A DNA stretch of 64,000 nt from Bradyrhizobium iriomotense (GTDB lineage: Bacteria; Pseudomonadota; Alphaproteobacteria; Rhizobiales; Xanthobacteraceae), in contig NZ_BSOW01000022.1 of assembly GCF_030160715.1 (NCBI RefSeq), positions 1 to 64,000 of the forward strand. Direction: 5' to 3'. Position numbers and translations under genes: made by a program. Positions 1 to 7,480 of this stretch are shown here, piece by piece (the first letter of the stretch is position 1; each line of letters begins with the position of its first letter). The notes below the pieces were generated by a model. That model ran no database searches. It worked only from the letters and a program-made list of their open reading frames with translations, and was not told the DNA's origin.

Positions 1-238
1 CTGCGAGCACCCGGCCGTGCCCGATCACCACCTGCCGGGTGTCGTCAACCACGATCGGCATGACGAACCCAAATTCGCGGATGCTGTCCGCGATCAGATT
101 GACCTGAGTTTGAGAGTGCTGTCGCGGGTTGCGGGGATCCAGAACGAGATCTCCCACGGGACGATACTGAATCTGAATCTCGACCAAGCCGGCATTGGTC
201 TCCGCGCTGCGTCGACCGGCGTTCGAAGAGTTAGTCAT
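1..238 (-). CDS. ParB-like nuclease-domain protein, C-terminus cut by window edge
   Basis: Reading the minus strand from an ATG at 238 gives 79 residues that run off the window. After about 18 polar residues comes a ParB/sulfiredoxin-type N-terminal domain: VGDLVLDPRNPRQHS, then a helix (VNLIADSIREFGF), then PIVVDD and the signature VIGHGRVLA. In this family the GHGR-type segment marks the nucleotide-binding or nuclease pocket. In rhizobial genomes the same domain often sits at the front of phage-type DNA methyltransferases, so the missing part could be a methylase or a ParB/RepB-like partition protein. The next gene upstream on the same strand (324-992) is unknown. Domain recognition is firm; the full product is not. 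Confidence 0.75.
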   Translation of the reverse strand, partial: MTNSSNAGRRSAETNAGLVEIQIQYRPVGDLVLDPRNPRQHSQTQVNLIADSIREFGFVMPIVVDDTRQVVIGHGRVLA

Positions 239-323
239 GGGCGTTTCCTCGCAAATAGGGAAGGCGAGGGTGCGTCCGTTCGACCTCAGGTATCGAGTTC
301 ACAAACTGACGAAAATTATGAAG

Positions 324-992
324 CTACTGAGGAGGGGTGATCCGGATCGATATCAGCTTTCTGCGATCAATCTTTAAGTTGTTGTTATCAATGATGTTTT
401 TAAACTTCTCAATGTAGTTGACAACGTTGCCCACAAGTTCCGCATCGGCGATCAGGTTGCCGTATGCGGTCCGCTTTTCGCCGGCTCGCTCCCGATCGCT
501 GATTGCGACGGCGAACGCAGCCGCGACGTGAATCACTGGTAAGCTCGGCCGCCAGATCCTGGTCTCGAAGTTTTCCGGGCTACTTTGGTTCGCATCGCCC
601 ATGGCGAACTCGGAAAGTTGGTTGAGCGAAAGGCGCTTCACGCTACCGGGGAGGTTGGGGCGGTGACCGATGGCATTCTGCAGTAGCGCAACAGCGACGT
701 GCGCCGCGGCCATGCGGTCGCGTATCGCGCGGTCTAGAGTCCTCAGGTCTCTTTTGATCCTTCGTTTGTCGCGGAACGCGTACCTGGCCTTCACGAGCTC
801 GTCTAGATTGTCGGACTGTTCGAACCTTGTCCGTAGATATTCGGAGCAGATTGACGCGACGATTTCGGCGAGTACGACATCAGTCGCGGACGGAAAAGCG
901 AGGACGGCTAACAGTGTGGCTCCGCATTCGAAGAAACTCTGGTTCTGGAAATCAAGCACGAGTTTGCGGGCGGGCAATTGCGAAAACTCCAA
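324..992 (-). CDS. hypothetical protein, possibly 5'-truncated
   Basis: An open frame of 222 codons with no family I recognise. It is rich in charged helices, has no signal peptide and no clear membrane segment, and ends in a basic tail (NNNLKIDRRKLISIRI). The only usable start is a TTG at 992. Upstream in the same frame a few more codons are open back to a TAA, with no ATG or GTG. The original 5' end may therefore have been lost, perhaps with the transposon remnant that begins about 180 bases further upstream. It lies upstream of the ParB-like gene on the same strand with an 85-base gap, so they may be co-transcribed. Confidence 0.5.
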   Translation of the reverse strand: MEFSQLPARKLVLDFQNQSFFECGATLLAVLAFPSATDVVLAEIVASICSEYLRTRFEQSDNLDELVKARYAFRDKRRIKRDLRTLDRAIRDRMAAAHVAVALLQNAIGHRPNLPGSVKRLSLNQLSEFAMGDANQSSPENFETRIWRPSLPVIHVAAAFAVAISDRERAGEKRTAYGNLIADAELVGNVVNYIEKFKNIIDNNNLKIDRRKLISIRITPPQ

Positions 993-1171
993 GGCTGGCG
1001 CGTGTAGTTCCGCACGGAATTCTTAAATCAGAGAGGCTATTTAGGCCGTCTCCCGGTGACTCGGTAGAGCAAGCCGTACGCGCGCCCCAAAGAGAACCGT
1101 AGCGGGCGGGCGGCTTTGCGGTGGTCACCGGCCGGTGGGATCGATTGCGACACGCTAAGGCAACGGGAACC

Positions 1172-1403
1172 ATGATGAACCTGCGCACCCTCGCGGAGAA
1201 GACCCGTGAGGCTGATTCTGTTGCGCGAGATGACCGGCCTTGCCCCCAGCGGCTGATGGAGCTGGAAGTCGAAGGCCAGACCGGGGCGACCTATGGCGAG
1301 AAGAAGCCCGAACGTCTGGCCCAGCGCAACGGCTACCCCGACCGGATTCTGGGAGACCCGCTCCCTCACGCTCGAACTTCGTATCCCCAAGTTGCGGAAG
1401 GGC
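1172..1403 (+). pseudogene. IS256-family transposase N-terminal remnant
   Basis: Starting at ATG 1172, pieces in all three plus frames spell the beginning of an IS256-family (mutator-type) transposase: MMNLRTLAEKTREAD, then RLMELEVEG, YGEK, ERLAQRNGY and finally ELRIPKLRKG near 1375-1403. The pieces are joined only by changing frame more than once. The sequence then diverges, and the catalytic DDE part is absent. This is a dead fragment covering roughly the first 80 residues of a protein that is normally about 400 long. No terminal inverted repeats were found. It marks past insertion in this accessory strip. Confidence 0.75.
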
Positions 1404-1798
1404 CCGTCACAAAGCTTCCCTCTGACGCGTCCACGCTCCGCTCTCGTCCACCATCTCGCTCTCCGAGAACAGAATCGCACCGGCGGAACCACAAGGAAAA
1501 GTGTGGCGAGATATGGACGCTTACCCTTTTTCCGTGCTCCCGGAGAATGGATTCCCTGTTCGCCACCGCAAATTCCCTGTTCCGATTTGGGCGCATAGCG
1601 CCGCGGCGCTTCGGATTTCCAAGGATTCTCAGATACTTCTCGTCAACACTCTTTGCTAGGCGGTCCCTCCAATAGGCCATTTTTCCCTGCAAATTTCCCT
1701 GTTCGCAGGGAAATGATGGTTGGCCTCTGGCTTGAGCCTTCAACGTGCCTTTTGGATTCCGCTTGAGCCGGGCGCGGGCACGCCGGCCATCTGCGGGG
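1404..1798. other. gene-free stretch with repeated TTCCCTGTT motif
   Basis: No convincing gene. The motif TTCCCTGTT occurs three times, at 1552-1560, 1573-1581 and 1695-1703. The last copy lies in the loop of a 9-bp inverted repeat, TTTCCCTGC at 1682-1690 and GCAGGGAAA at 1705-1713. The minus-strand open frame over 1366-1743 looks like a by-product of this repeated noncoding sequence. Confidence 0.5.
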
Positions 1799-2272
1799 TC
1801 AATTCGGCCCGATCACAACATCAGCGCGGTTGCTGCCGTTTCGGGTAATGACGATGACGCCGTTGCGAATGGTGAATCTCGCGCCGAGCAGTTTGCGCAC
1901 CTTGTCCGTGACCGGAGACGGGAAGGGGATGGTCTCTCCCGTGACGGGATCGCCGACCTTGATCGATTCAGTCGCGGAGCCCGCATTTGGAGCCGGCTTG
2001 ATATAGTCGCGGATCAGCTGAAGCTCTTCGCGCGATAGGGTGAGAACATCCTGGTCAGGACGATTCGCGGCCGGCGGCTTGGGGGCTTCATTGGCGCTTG
2101 CGATCTGATCGAGCCTGGCTACGCGCAGCTTGAGCGCGATGATCTCGCGTTGCAGCGTAGCGATCTCAGCCTTGAGCGATGTGACCTGCGTGAAGACAAT
2201 AGCCGCGCAGACGCAACTCACGATGACGAGAACGCTCAGCAATGCGAGCAACCAGCGCTCGATGTTTGCCAT
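1799..2272 (-). CDS. membrane-anchored coiled-coil hypothetical protein
   Basis: 157 residues: a single N-terminal transmembrane helix (WLLALLSVLVIVSCVCAAIVF, about residues 6-26), a heptad-like helix (SLKAEIATLQREIIALKLRV), a proline-rich linker, and a C-terminal globular part ending GVIVITRNGSNRADVVIGPN. The frame stays open upstream to 2596, but the added residues are low-complexity and basic. The ATG at 2272 has a GGAGG four to five bases before it and is preferred. The layout suggests an inner-membrane anchor with the C-terminal domain outside the membrane plane. It resembles conserved hypothetical proteins of bradyrhizobia by recollection; function unknown. Confidence 0.7.
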   Translation of the reverse strand: MANIERWLLALLSVLVIVSCVCAAIVFTQVTSLKAEIATLQREIIALKLRVARLDQIASANEAPKPPAANRPDQDVLTLSREELQLIRDYIKPAPNAGSATESIKVGDPVTGETIPFPSPVTDKVRKLLGARFTIRNGVIVITRNGSNRADVVIGPN

Positions 2273-2872
2273 CGACCCTCCGGTCGCCTCGGGGAGTTGG
2301 TCGCGCTGGAGGTGGCCGCGCCAGATGCGGCGTCCCCGCCGCATCCAATTCGCTATTGCGGCCACACGTCCGGACTCCTCCAGCCCGGCGCCGAAGTGCG
2401 CGGATGACAAGGCGGAGCCCTCCTGGGGCGGCTGAATGATGGGCGCACGGTTGCCTTGACCGGTGGTGCGTGGCTGTGGCTCGCGGTGCTCGTCGGCGTG
2501 ATCGTCCACCGGTGGATGAGCGGCGGCCTGCGGATGAGTGCGGGACGGATCTCCCTGGTGATTAAGCCGGCCGGTATCCGTCCTCGATGGAGCCATCTAT
2601 TAACTTCAAAGGTTGTTCCGCCCGGGGCATCAAATCAGACGGTCGTTTTGCACGCTGCGCATATGCAAACCGTGCCGACAAGCGAGCCCTATGTCAATTG
2701 AGGACAAGACAGCAGACTGTTTCGCGTTCGCGGCCCCGTGAAGAGACTTCATTCGCCCGCGCGAGGACGAAACAAATGACCTCGGGTTGAAACCACTTTC
2801 CAGCAACCACGACGTCACGGCAAAACACGGTCGACCTATTATGTAGCACGTTTCTAACTCGGAGAGCCAGCA
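2273..2872. other. 600-base stretch without a confident gene
   Basis: Open frames exist on both strands (for example 2456-2701 plus, beginning with a hydrophobic stretch, and 2630-2887 minus). None has a good ribosome site together with natural composition. The segment probably holds the promoter of the minus-strand gene that starts at 2272 and of the small plus-strand ORFs that follow. Confidence 0.4.
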
Positions 2873-2965
2873 ATGCGGTCTCACCAAAGTTTAGTCGCGC
2901 CAGTCATCATTCTGTGCTGCTCGGCCTTGAGCATCGCTACCCTTGTGATGGTTGGAGCGTGGTGA
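2873..2965 (+). CDS. 30-residue putative membrane mini-protein
   Basis: ATG at 2873 preceded by GGAGAG, followed by 30 codons and TGA. After a short polar head (MRSHQSL) the whole protein is one hydrophobic helix (VAPVIILCCSALSIATLVMV) ending GAW, as expected for a single-pass inner-membrane peptide. A second mini-ORF of the same design begins 13 bases after the stop. The properly spaced ribosome site and clean hydrophobic segment support translation, but an ORF this short could be chance. No family recognised. Confidence 0.45.
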   Translation: MRSHQSLVAPVIILCCSALSIATLVMVGAW

Positions 2966-2978
2966 GTTCCTTGGCCAT

Positions 2979-3083
2979 ATGTACATGCGTGAAGAATTTA
3001 CATCCCTCGCCTTCTTGGCGGTTACGCTCGCGGGCGTCGTTCTGCTCAGCTCCGGTCTGCTCGCACTGATATTGGTGGACTAG
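2979..3083 (+). CDS. 34-residue putative membrane mini-protein
   Basis: ATG at 2979 (alternative ATG at 2985), 34 codons, TAG. A short charged head (MYMREEF) is followed by one long hydrophobic helix (LAFLAVTLAGVVLLSSGLLA) and a short tail LILVD. It has the same architecture as the mini-ORF just upstream. The ribosome site is weak, so it may be translated by coupling to that ORF. The two could encode a paired membrane peptide unit. Function unknown. Confidence 0.4.
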   Translation: MYMREEFTSLAFLAVTLAGVVLLSSGLLALILVD

Positions 3084-3111
3084 AGCGCGGCCGGACGCAG
3101 GCTGTGTCGGC

Positions 3112-3327
3112 CTAGCGAAGGCACTGCCGGACCCAGTAGCCGCCGCTGACCCGTATCCACTGGCATGGACTAGGGGGCGGCTCTTTGATGATCGGCCATC
3201 CGTGAATGTCGATATCTGTCGGCGCGGTTATGCCGCGCCAAAACACCGCATTCGCGTCAGAGGAACGGACAAGAAGGGCGGCCGAAAAGCAGATGAAGGC
3301 AACGCAGACCAGAAATACGCGATGCAT
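3112..3327 (-). CDS. small secreted hypothetical protein
   Basis: 71 residues with a typical Sec signal peptide (MHRVFLVCVAFICFSAALLV, cleavage probably after SSDANA). The mature part is about 45 residues, rich in Trp and Pro, with two cysteines that could form a disulfide (SPCQWIRVSGGYWVRQCLR). Start ATG at 3327 with GGCGGA upstream. No known domain. Probably a periplasmic or exported small protein. Confidence 0.6.
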   Translation of the reverse strand: MHRVFLVCVAFICFSAALLVRSSDANAVFWRGITAPTDIDIHGWPIIKEPPPSPCQWIRVSGGYWVRQCLR

Positions 3328-3558
3328 TGGTTCTATCCGCCGAAGTGGGAGTCTGATGCTACGCCGGGTCCGCGATTAAGCCAAGAGACGCGCTGCATGA
3401 TTCGGCCGCGCTCATTTTTCCTAGGTAATTTCCATTCCCGTTCGGCATCGCCATCCGTGCCGTCAACAAGCTCAAATCCTTGATCGCGCGAAAGGGCCCG
3501 GCGATGGCGGGGGCCTGGAGACCCCAGCCGCAAGCAGTCATGATTCGATCTGATCTGA

Positions 3559-3753
3559 CTAAGTTGGGCGTCGGAGCCCGGGAGAATTGACCCACTCATC
3601 GATGCGGGCTGCCGTGTCGGCCTGGCTCGCCTTCCTCTGAAGCTCTTCTCTCTCCTTGCCGGCAGGCATCGTTTTCGCGCGCTCACGGCTCTCCTGCGCG
3701 ACTTTCGAGAGCTGGTCTTGAGGAGAGACTGTCTGCCCAAAAGCGTATCGCAT
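3559..3753 (-). CDS. small conserved hypothetical protein
   Basis: 64 residues, strongly amphipathic and charged: LSKVAQESRERAKTMPAG, then REELQRKASQADTAARIDEWV and a short proline tail. ATG at 3753 has GGAG seven bases upstream. I recall near-identical small proteins scattered through Bradyrhizobium genomes, all without assigned function. No signal peptide or membrane segment; probably a cytoplasmic helical hairpin. Overlapping longer frames on the same strand are shadows. Confidence 0.7.
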   Translation of the reverse strand: MRYAFGQTVSPQDQLSKVAQESRERAKTMPAGKEREELQRKASQADTAARIDEWVNSPGLRRPT

Positions 3754-3900
3754 GACGCTGCTCCAACGCGTGGATGGCGAATTCGCGACTTTCGAATTTA
3801 CGGCTGACGTGATGCTGGTCGATCGGAGTGTCTACCCTCTTGCTCTCGAACGCCAGTTATTTTTTGAACGGCTTCAAGAGCGACTGCCCTCGACGATCAG

Positions 3901-4095
3901 TCAGAAGTGATGTCGCGATGTTCGATGTCCCGCTGAAGCCTGGCTTGAAAATTGTTGGTCAATTGGCGCGGCACGTCGCTTGGGTTCGTAGCGCTCCACC
4001 AGCTTCAGAAGACGGCTCTTGATGAAGGGATCAGCTTGCTCTGCGAGATCGCGCAATATCTTCGCGCGTTGCTTGTTAAATTCATCATCCAACAT
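3901..4095 (-). CDS. small conserved hypothetical protein
   Basis: 64 residues from ATG 4095, chosen because GGGGA lies five bases upstream; an in-frame start at 4122 would add nine residues. The core is helical and charged (FNKQRAKILRDLAEQADPFI followed by KSRLLKLVERY), then a basic tail. It resembles short bradyrhizobial proteins of the ADPFIKxRL type that I recall as recurrent and uncharacterised. No catalytic motif visible. Confidence 0.65.
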   Translation of the reverse strand: MLDDEFNKQRAKILRDLAEQADPFIKSRLLKLVERYEPKRRAAPIDQQFSSQASAGHRTSRHHF

Positions 4096-4320
4096 GGTCG
4101 TCCCCAAAAAACGATATTGCAATTGGGTCAGTATACCGACCCATGCTTCTTGAGGAAGTCCTCAAACACGAATGTTTTTTGACATGCTTGCAGGCGCAAG
4201 AGACTCGATCAGAGCAAAGTCGTGCTGCACGGGTTGTCTTGACGAAATCGCGGGCCCGCATCCAATACCGCCGAAAGGCCGCGCGCCACTACGCGGACCG
4301 GCGGACGCGCGGGCACCGCA

Positions 4321-4638
4321 TCAGTGGCGGGCCATTCTGTCCAGAAACTCCAGCAGAGATGGTGCTACGTCGTCGAGTTCGACGTAGCGGCGGCGAATCT
4401 CATCAGCGATGTCCGCAGTCACATCGCGCGACCATCCCTCTATCGGATTGAAGGCAACGATGCGGATGGGATGTTCGTATTGGCCCTCGACCAGGTGCCG
4501 CATCAGCGTTGCGCGATTTGCGTCCTCTTCGGCAGTCTCGCACCAGGCACACCCGAGCCGGCCGCCGAAGTCTTCAAGCACGAGATAGATGTCGTGGTTG
4601 ACTGACGCATGCGGCACAATAGAGGGTGAGCGACTCAT
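4321..4638 (-). CDS. small conserved hypothetical protein
   Basis: 105 residues, ATG at 4638 with GGAG five bases upstream. The core reads HDIYLVLEDFG, then ATLMRHLVEGQYEHPIRIVA, FNPIEGWSRDVTADIADEIR and an acidic end. This pattern (a short strand, a helix, then GWSRDVxxDIADE) recurs in rhizobial small proteins of unknown function. No signal peptide. It belongs to the run of small minus-strand genes in this accessory strip. Confidence 0.7.
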   Translation of the reverse strand: MSRSPSIVPHASVNHDIYLVLEDFGGRLGCAWCETAEEDANRATLMRHLVEGQYEHPIRIVAFNPIEGWSRDVTADIADEIRRRYVELDDVAPSLLEFLDRMARH

Positions 4639-4944
4639 GGGGGCTCCGCCAGCGCTTTAAGTTGATGCTGGGAACTTTGAGCCTTTGCGGAGAGAAAGCC
4701 ATGGATATAAAGGGTTAGCTGTAGCCGATAGCGCGCATTGCGCTGCAATAGGTCGGGTGCTCTATCGACGTCGAATGGCTTGGACGCCCGCGCCTTGCAG
4801 GCTGAAATCCCGCTGGCACATCTGCGGCTACTTGTCGGGGACATTTGCACGCGCGGACGGCGGCTACTTGCAGCGCGCCATAAGACGCGAGCCAACCAAA
4901 GTTGTGGCGCAGCGATCCTGACCTTTCGCGCCTGCCCGCGACGG
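4639..4944. other. stretch without a confident gene
   Basis: Open frames cross on both strands, but none has both a ribosome site and natural amino acid composition. I see no clear palindrome or terminator here. Confidence 0.35.
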
Positions 4945-5109
4945 CTACTTCTTCAACAATATTCCCACCGTCCGCGCCATTCGCCTCACCGAGCCGGCAT
5001 GACGGCCCAGTTCGGCGGCAATCTTCGATGCACCAACACCCTGCCGGGCGAGTTTGACCAATCGCCGGACTTCCTGCTCGGCCCATTGCTTTGGCTTCGG
5101 TGTCTTCAT
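4945..5109 (-). CDS. small helix-turn-helix protein
   Basis: 54 residues from ATG 5109; an in-frame GTG at 5130 would add seven. The sequence EVRRLVKLARQGVGASKIAA followed by ELGRHAGSVRRMARTVGI is a compact helix-turn-helix of the kind seen in GcrA-like or transposase-type short proteins. The Gly/Ala turn sits between the two helices and the second helix carries Arg residues suited to DNA contact. Likely a small DNA-binding protein or a domain relic. Its target is unknown. Confidence 0.6.
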   Translation of the reverse strand: MKTPKPKQWAEQEVRRLVKLARQGVGASKIAAELGRHAGSVRRMARTVGILLKK

Positions 5110-5211
5110 GGTGCGGTGCTCGACGAGCACCAGTTAAACCAGTGAGCCCGGTGGCCAACACTTGGGAAATTTACGGGTGGCCTCCGGGCGGGGACATCAT
5201 CCTTCCGCTCC

Positions 5212-6099
5212 CTATCCCTCGTATTGGTCCGGTCCCATCGCCCAGAGCGATTGATCGTGGCCGAACGCGTAGTTGCGGTTGGTCAGCGCCGGATTGCGGT
5301 TGACCATCGGTCGCATGAACATCGGGTGGGTCGCGCTACGTACCTCGTGCTCGACCGTGAAGAGCGGCTTTCCGCTATCGAGATCGACGATGTCGCAAAA
5401 GCGGTACTGGTATTGATTGTCCTCGCGGGAGACGAGGTTTCGCGCGAGCAGCCTGCGGTATGGACCGGAGAAGTCGCTGACGTACATCTGCACATGGTGG
5501 CCGTCATAGTCCGGCCGGGGCCGATCGGTCTCGCGGAACAGCAGATGCTGGCCGCGGCCCGTTTTTACGGCGGCAACCTGGCCGCCGCCGTTCCGCAAGC
5601 AGGCGGGCATGCCCATGATCGCCGGATAGAAGGCGCAAATTCCAGGCGCGGATCCGGCCGGCACTTCGAACTCGACATAGGGGATGCCGAGCGCGATGCG
5701 CCCGAAGCGTGCCGCGTCCGGCTCATGGCAGCGCAGGCGATTGCCCCACGGACAGGTCGCCTCGACGTAGTCGTTGTGCTCGGCGAAGGCGAACGCCGTG
5801 CCCTCGAGCTTTTTGGCGACCGACGCCAATCGCGCCAGCAGCGCCTCGCGGCCCGCGATGACCAGCCCGACGTGACCGCGCAGTACCTGCGGCTTGCCGC
5901 TCGGCAAATGAAACTGGCTCTGACCGGCATTGATCCACATGTTGGTGTCGGACACCATCAGATAGGGGTCGCGGGTGAGCCCCAGTCCCGTGACGTAGAA
6001 TAAGGTGGCGAGGCGCTGATCCGGGACCTGGACGTTGACGTGCTCGAGATGGATCGCATTGCCGAGATCCTCAGCGGACCGGTCGAATTGTTGAGTCAT
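5212..6099 (-). CDS. VOC (glyoxalase/dioxygenase fold) family protein
   Basis: 295 residues with two vicinal-oxygen-chelate halves. The first begins HLEHVNVQVPDQRLATLFYV, the usual opening strand with a potential metal His; the second begins near IPYVEFEVPAGS. HHVQMYVSD and FTVEHEV supply further candidate metal ligands. The size of two fused modules fits a type I extradiol-dioxygenase-like or lyase-type VOC enzyme, but the substrate cannot be read from sequence. It is divergent from the CoA-transferase at 6279, suggesting a shared role in degrading an organic acid. Confidence 0.75.
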   Translation of the reverse strand: MTQQFDRSAEDLGNAIHLEHVNVQVPDQRLATLFYVTGLGLTRDPYLMVSDTNMWINAGQSQFHLPSGKPQVLRGHVGLVIAGREALLARLASVAKKLEGTAFAFAEHNDYVEATCPWGNRLRCHEPDAARFGRIALGIPYVEFEVPAGSAPGICAFYPAIMGMPACLRNGGGQVAAVKTGRGQHLLFRETDRPRPDYDGHHVQMYVSDFSGPYRRLLARNLVSREDNQYQYRFCDIVDLDSGKPLFTVEHEVRSATHPMFMRPMVNRNPALTNRNYAFGHDQSLWAMGPDQYEG

Positions 6100-6194
6100 G
6101 GATGCGGCTCTGGGTACGGATGACGGACCAGTGATACTAGAGCAGAATTTCCGCCAGCCGAAACGGCCGGCCGATCAAATCTTGGAGGCAACGC

Positions 6195-6242
6195 ATGATG
6201 TCTGTTGCCGCCTTGCCGCGGCAGCCAGTCCCTGTAATCTGA
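6195..6242 (+). CDS. possible 15-codon leader ORF upstream of CoA-transferase
   Basis: ATG ATG at 6195 with GGAGG six bases before it, then MMSVAALPRQPVPVI and TGA at 6240-6242. It lies 36 bases before the CoA-transferase start and in the same frame. It could be a leader peptide (three prolines near the end) or the relic of an earlier start cut by a nonsense change. The ribosome site is better than that of the downstream gene. Confidence 0.35.
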   Translation: MMSVAALPRQPVPVI

Positions 6243-6278
6243 CAAAAACATACGGGAAAAACGCAAGGGAAGACATCG

Positions 6279-7466
6279 ATGGGGGGAGTTCTGGAAGGCG
6301 TGCGCGTCCTCGATTTCGGGCGCTATATCGCAGGGCCATATTGCGCGACATTGCTGGCCGAATTCGGCGCTGAGGTCATTCGCGTGGAAAAGCGCGACGG
6401 CAGTGAGGATCGCTTCGTGGCGCCGGTCGGCGAGGGCGGTGAAGGCGCGCTGTTTCTCCAGATCAATCGCAACAAGAAATGCATCACGCTCGATCCGATG
6501 AAGCCGGAAGGGCAGGAGGTGATGCGTCGTCTGGTCGCGACCGCAGACGTGGTCGTCGCCAACCTGCCGCCACAGACCCTGCGCGCGATGAAGCTCGACT
6601 ACGACTCGCTCAAGGCGAGCAAGCCGGACATCATCCTGACGACGGCAACCGCGTTCGGCGGGCCGGGCCCCTGGTCCGACCGCGTCGGTTTCGACGGTGT
6701 GGGGCAGGTCATGTCGGGCTCGGTGTACATGACCGGCGCCGGCGATCCGCCTTACCGCGCCGCGGTCAACTGGGTTGATTTCGGAACGGCGCTACATTGC
6801 GCGTTCGGGACGCTCGCCGCGCTGATCGAGCGCGGCAAATCCGGGCGCGGGCAGATCGTCGAGGGCGCGTTGCTTGCAACCGCGCTGTCCTTCACCAATG
6901 CCACGCTGATCGAGCAGGCGGTCATCAACGTCAATCGCGTTCCGACCGGCAATCTCGGCCAGACCGCCGCGCCAGCCGACATCTACCGCACCAAGGATGG
7001 CTGGGTGCTGTGCCAGGTCACGGGTCACCCGCTGTTCAAGCGCTGGGCGAAGCTGATGGGCGAGGAGGACCAGTGGCTGAACGATCCGCGCTTCGCCGAC
7101 GACATCAGCCGCGGCAACAACGGCCCCGTCATCAGTGAGCGGATGGCGCGCTGGTGCGCCGAACGCACCACGCAGGAAGCCGTCGACACGCTGGGCAATG
7201 CTATGATTCCGACCGGGCCCGTCCTGAGCCCGCAACAGGCGCTGGATCATCCCCACATCCGCGCCGCTGGCTTCCTGCGCGACGTCGATTATCCGGGCTT
7301 GCCGAAATCCGCACCGGTCGCACGCGCCGCCGTCCGGCTGTCGGAAACGCCCGGTGAAATCGCGACGCGTCCGCCGACGCTCGGCGAGCATACCGAACTT
7401 GTCCTGGCCGAGCTCGGCTATGACCCGGCTGCGATTGCGGCGCTTCGGCAAGGCGGCATCATCTAG
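6279..7466 (+). CDS. class III CoA-transferase (CaiB/BaiF family)
   Basis: 395 residues, the normal family length. N-terminus MGGVLEGVRVLDFGRYIAGP is the typical strand leading to the CoA site. The sequence continues GAEVIRVEKRDGSEDRF, the RNKKCITLD segment, and ADVVVANLPP. The family's catalytic Asp normally lies near residue 165-170, which here falls around NWVDFGTALHCAFG. These enzymes move CoA between acyl-CoA and a free acid, as in carnitine, formate/oxalate or aromatic-acid metabolism; the acid here is not identifiable. Start at 6279 with GGGAAG eight bases upstream. Convergent with edd (14-base gap). Confidence 0.9.
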   Translation: MGGVLEGVRVLDFGRYIAGPYCATLLAEFGAEVIRVEKRDGSEDRFVAPVGEGGEGALFLQINRNKKCITLDPMKPEGQEVMRRLVATADVVVANLPPQTLRAMKLDYDSLKASKPDIILTTATAFGGPGPWSDRVGFDGVGQVMSGSVYMTGAGDPPYRAAVNWVDFGTALHCAFGTLAALIERGKSGRGQIVEGALLATALSFTNATLIEQAVINVNRVPTGNLGQTAAPADIYRTKDGWVLCQVTGHPLFKRWAKLMGEEDQWLNDPRFADDISRGNNGPVISERMARWCAERTTQEAVDTLGNAMIPTGPVLSPQQALDHPHIRAAGFLRDVDYPGLPKSAPVARAAVRLSETPGEIATRPPTLGEHTELVLAELGYDPAAIAALRQGGII

Positions 7467-7480
7467 CCCAGCCCTTGCAT

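Noticed and set aside
1366..1743. 125-codon minus-strand ORF over the transposon remnant tail
   Set aside because: Created by the repeated TTCCCTGTT sequence; first part is antisense to transposase debris.
2273..2596. N-terminal extension of the coiled-coil membrane protein
   Set aside because: Basic low-complexity sequence before a good ribosome site and a natural membrane-helix start at 2272.
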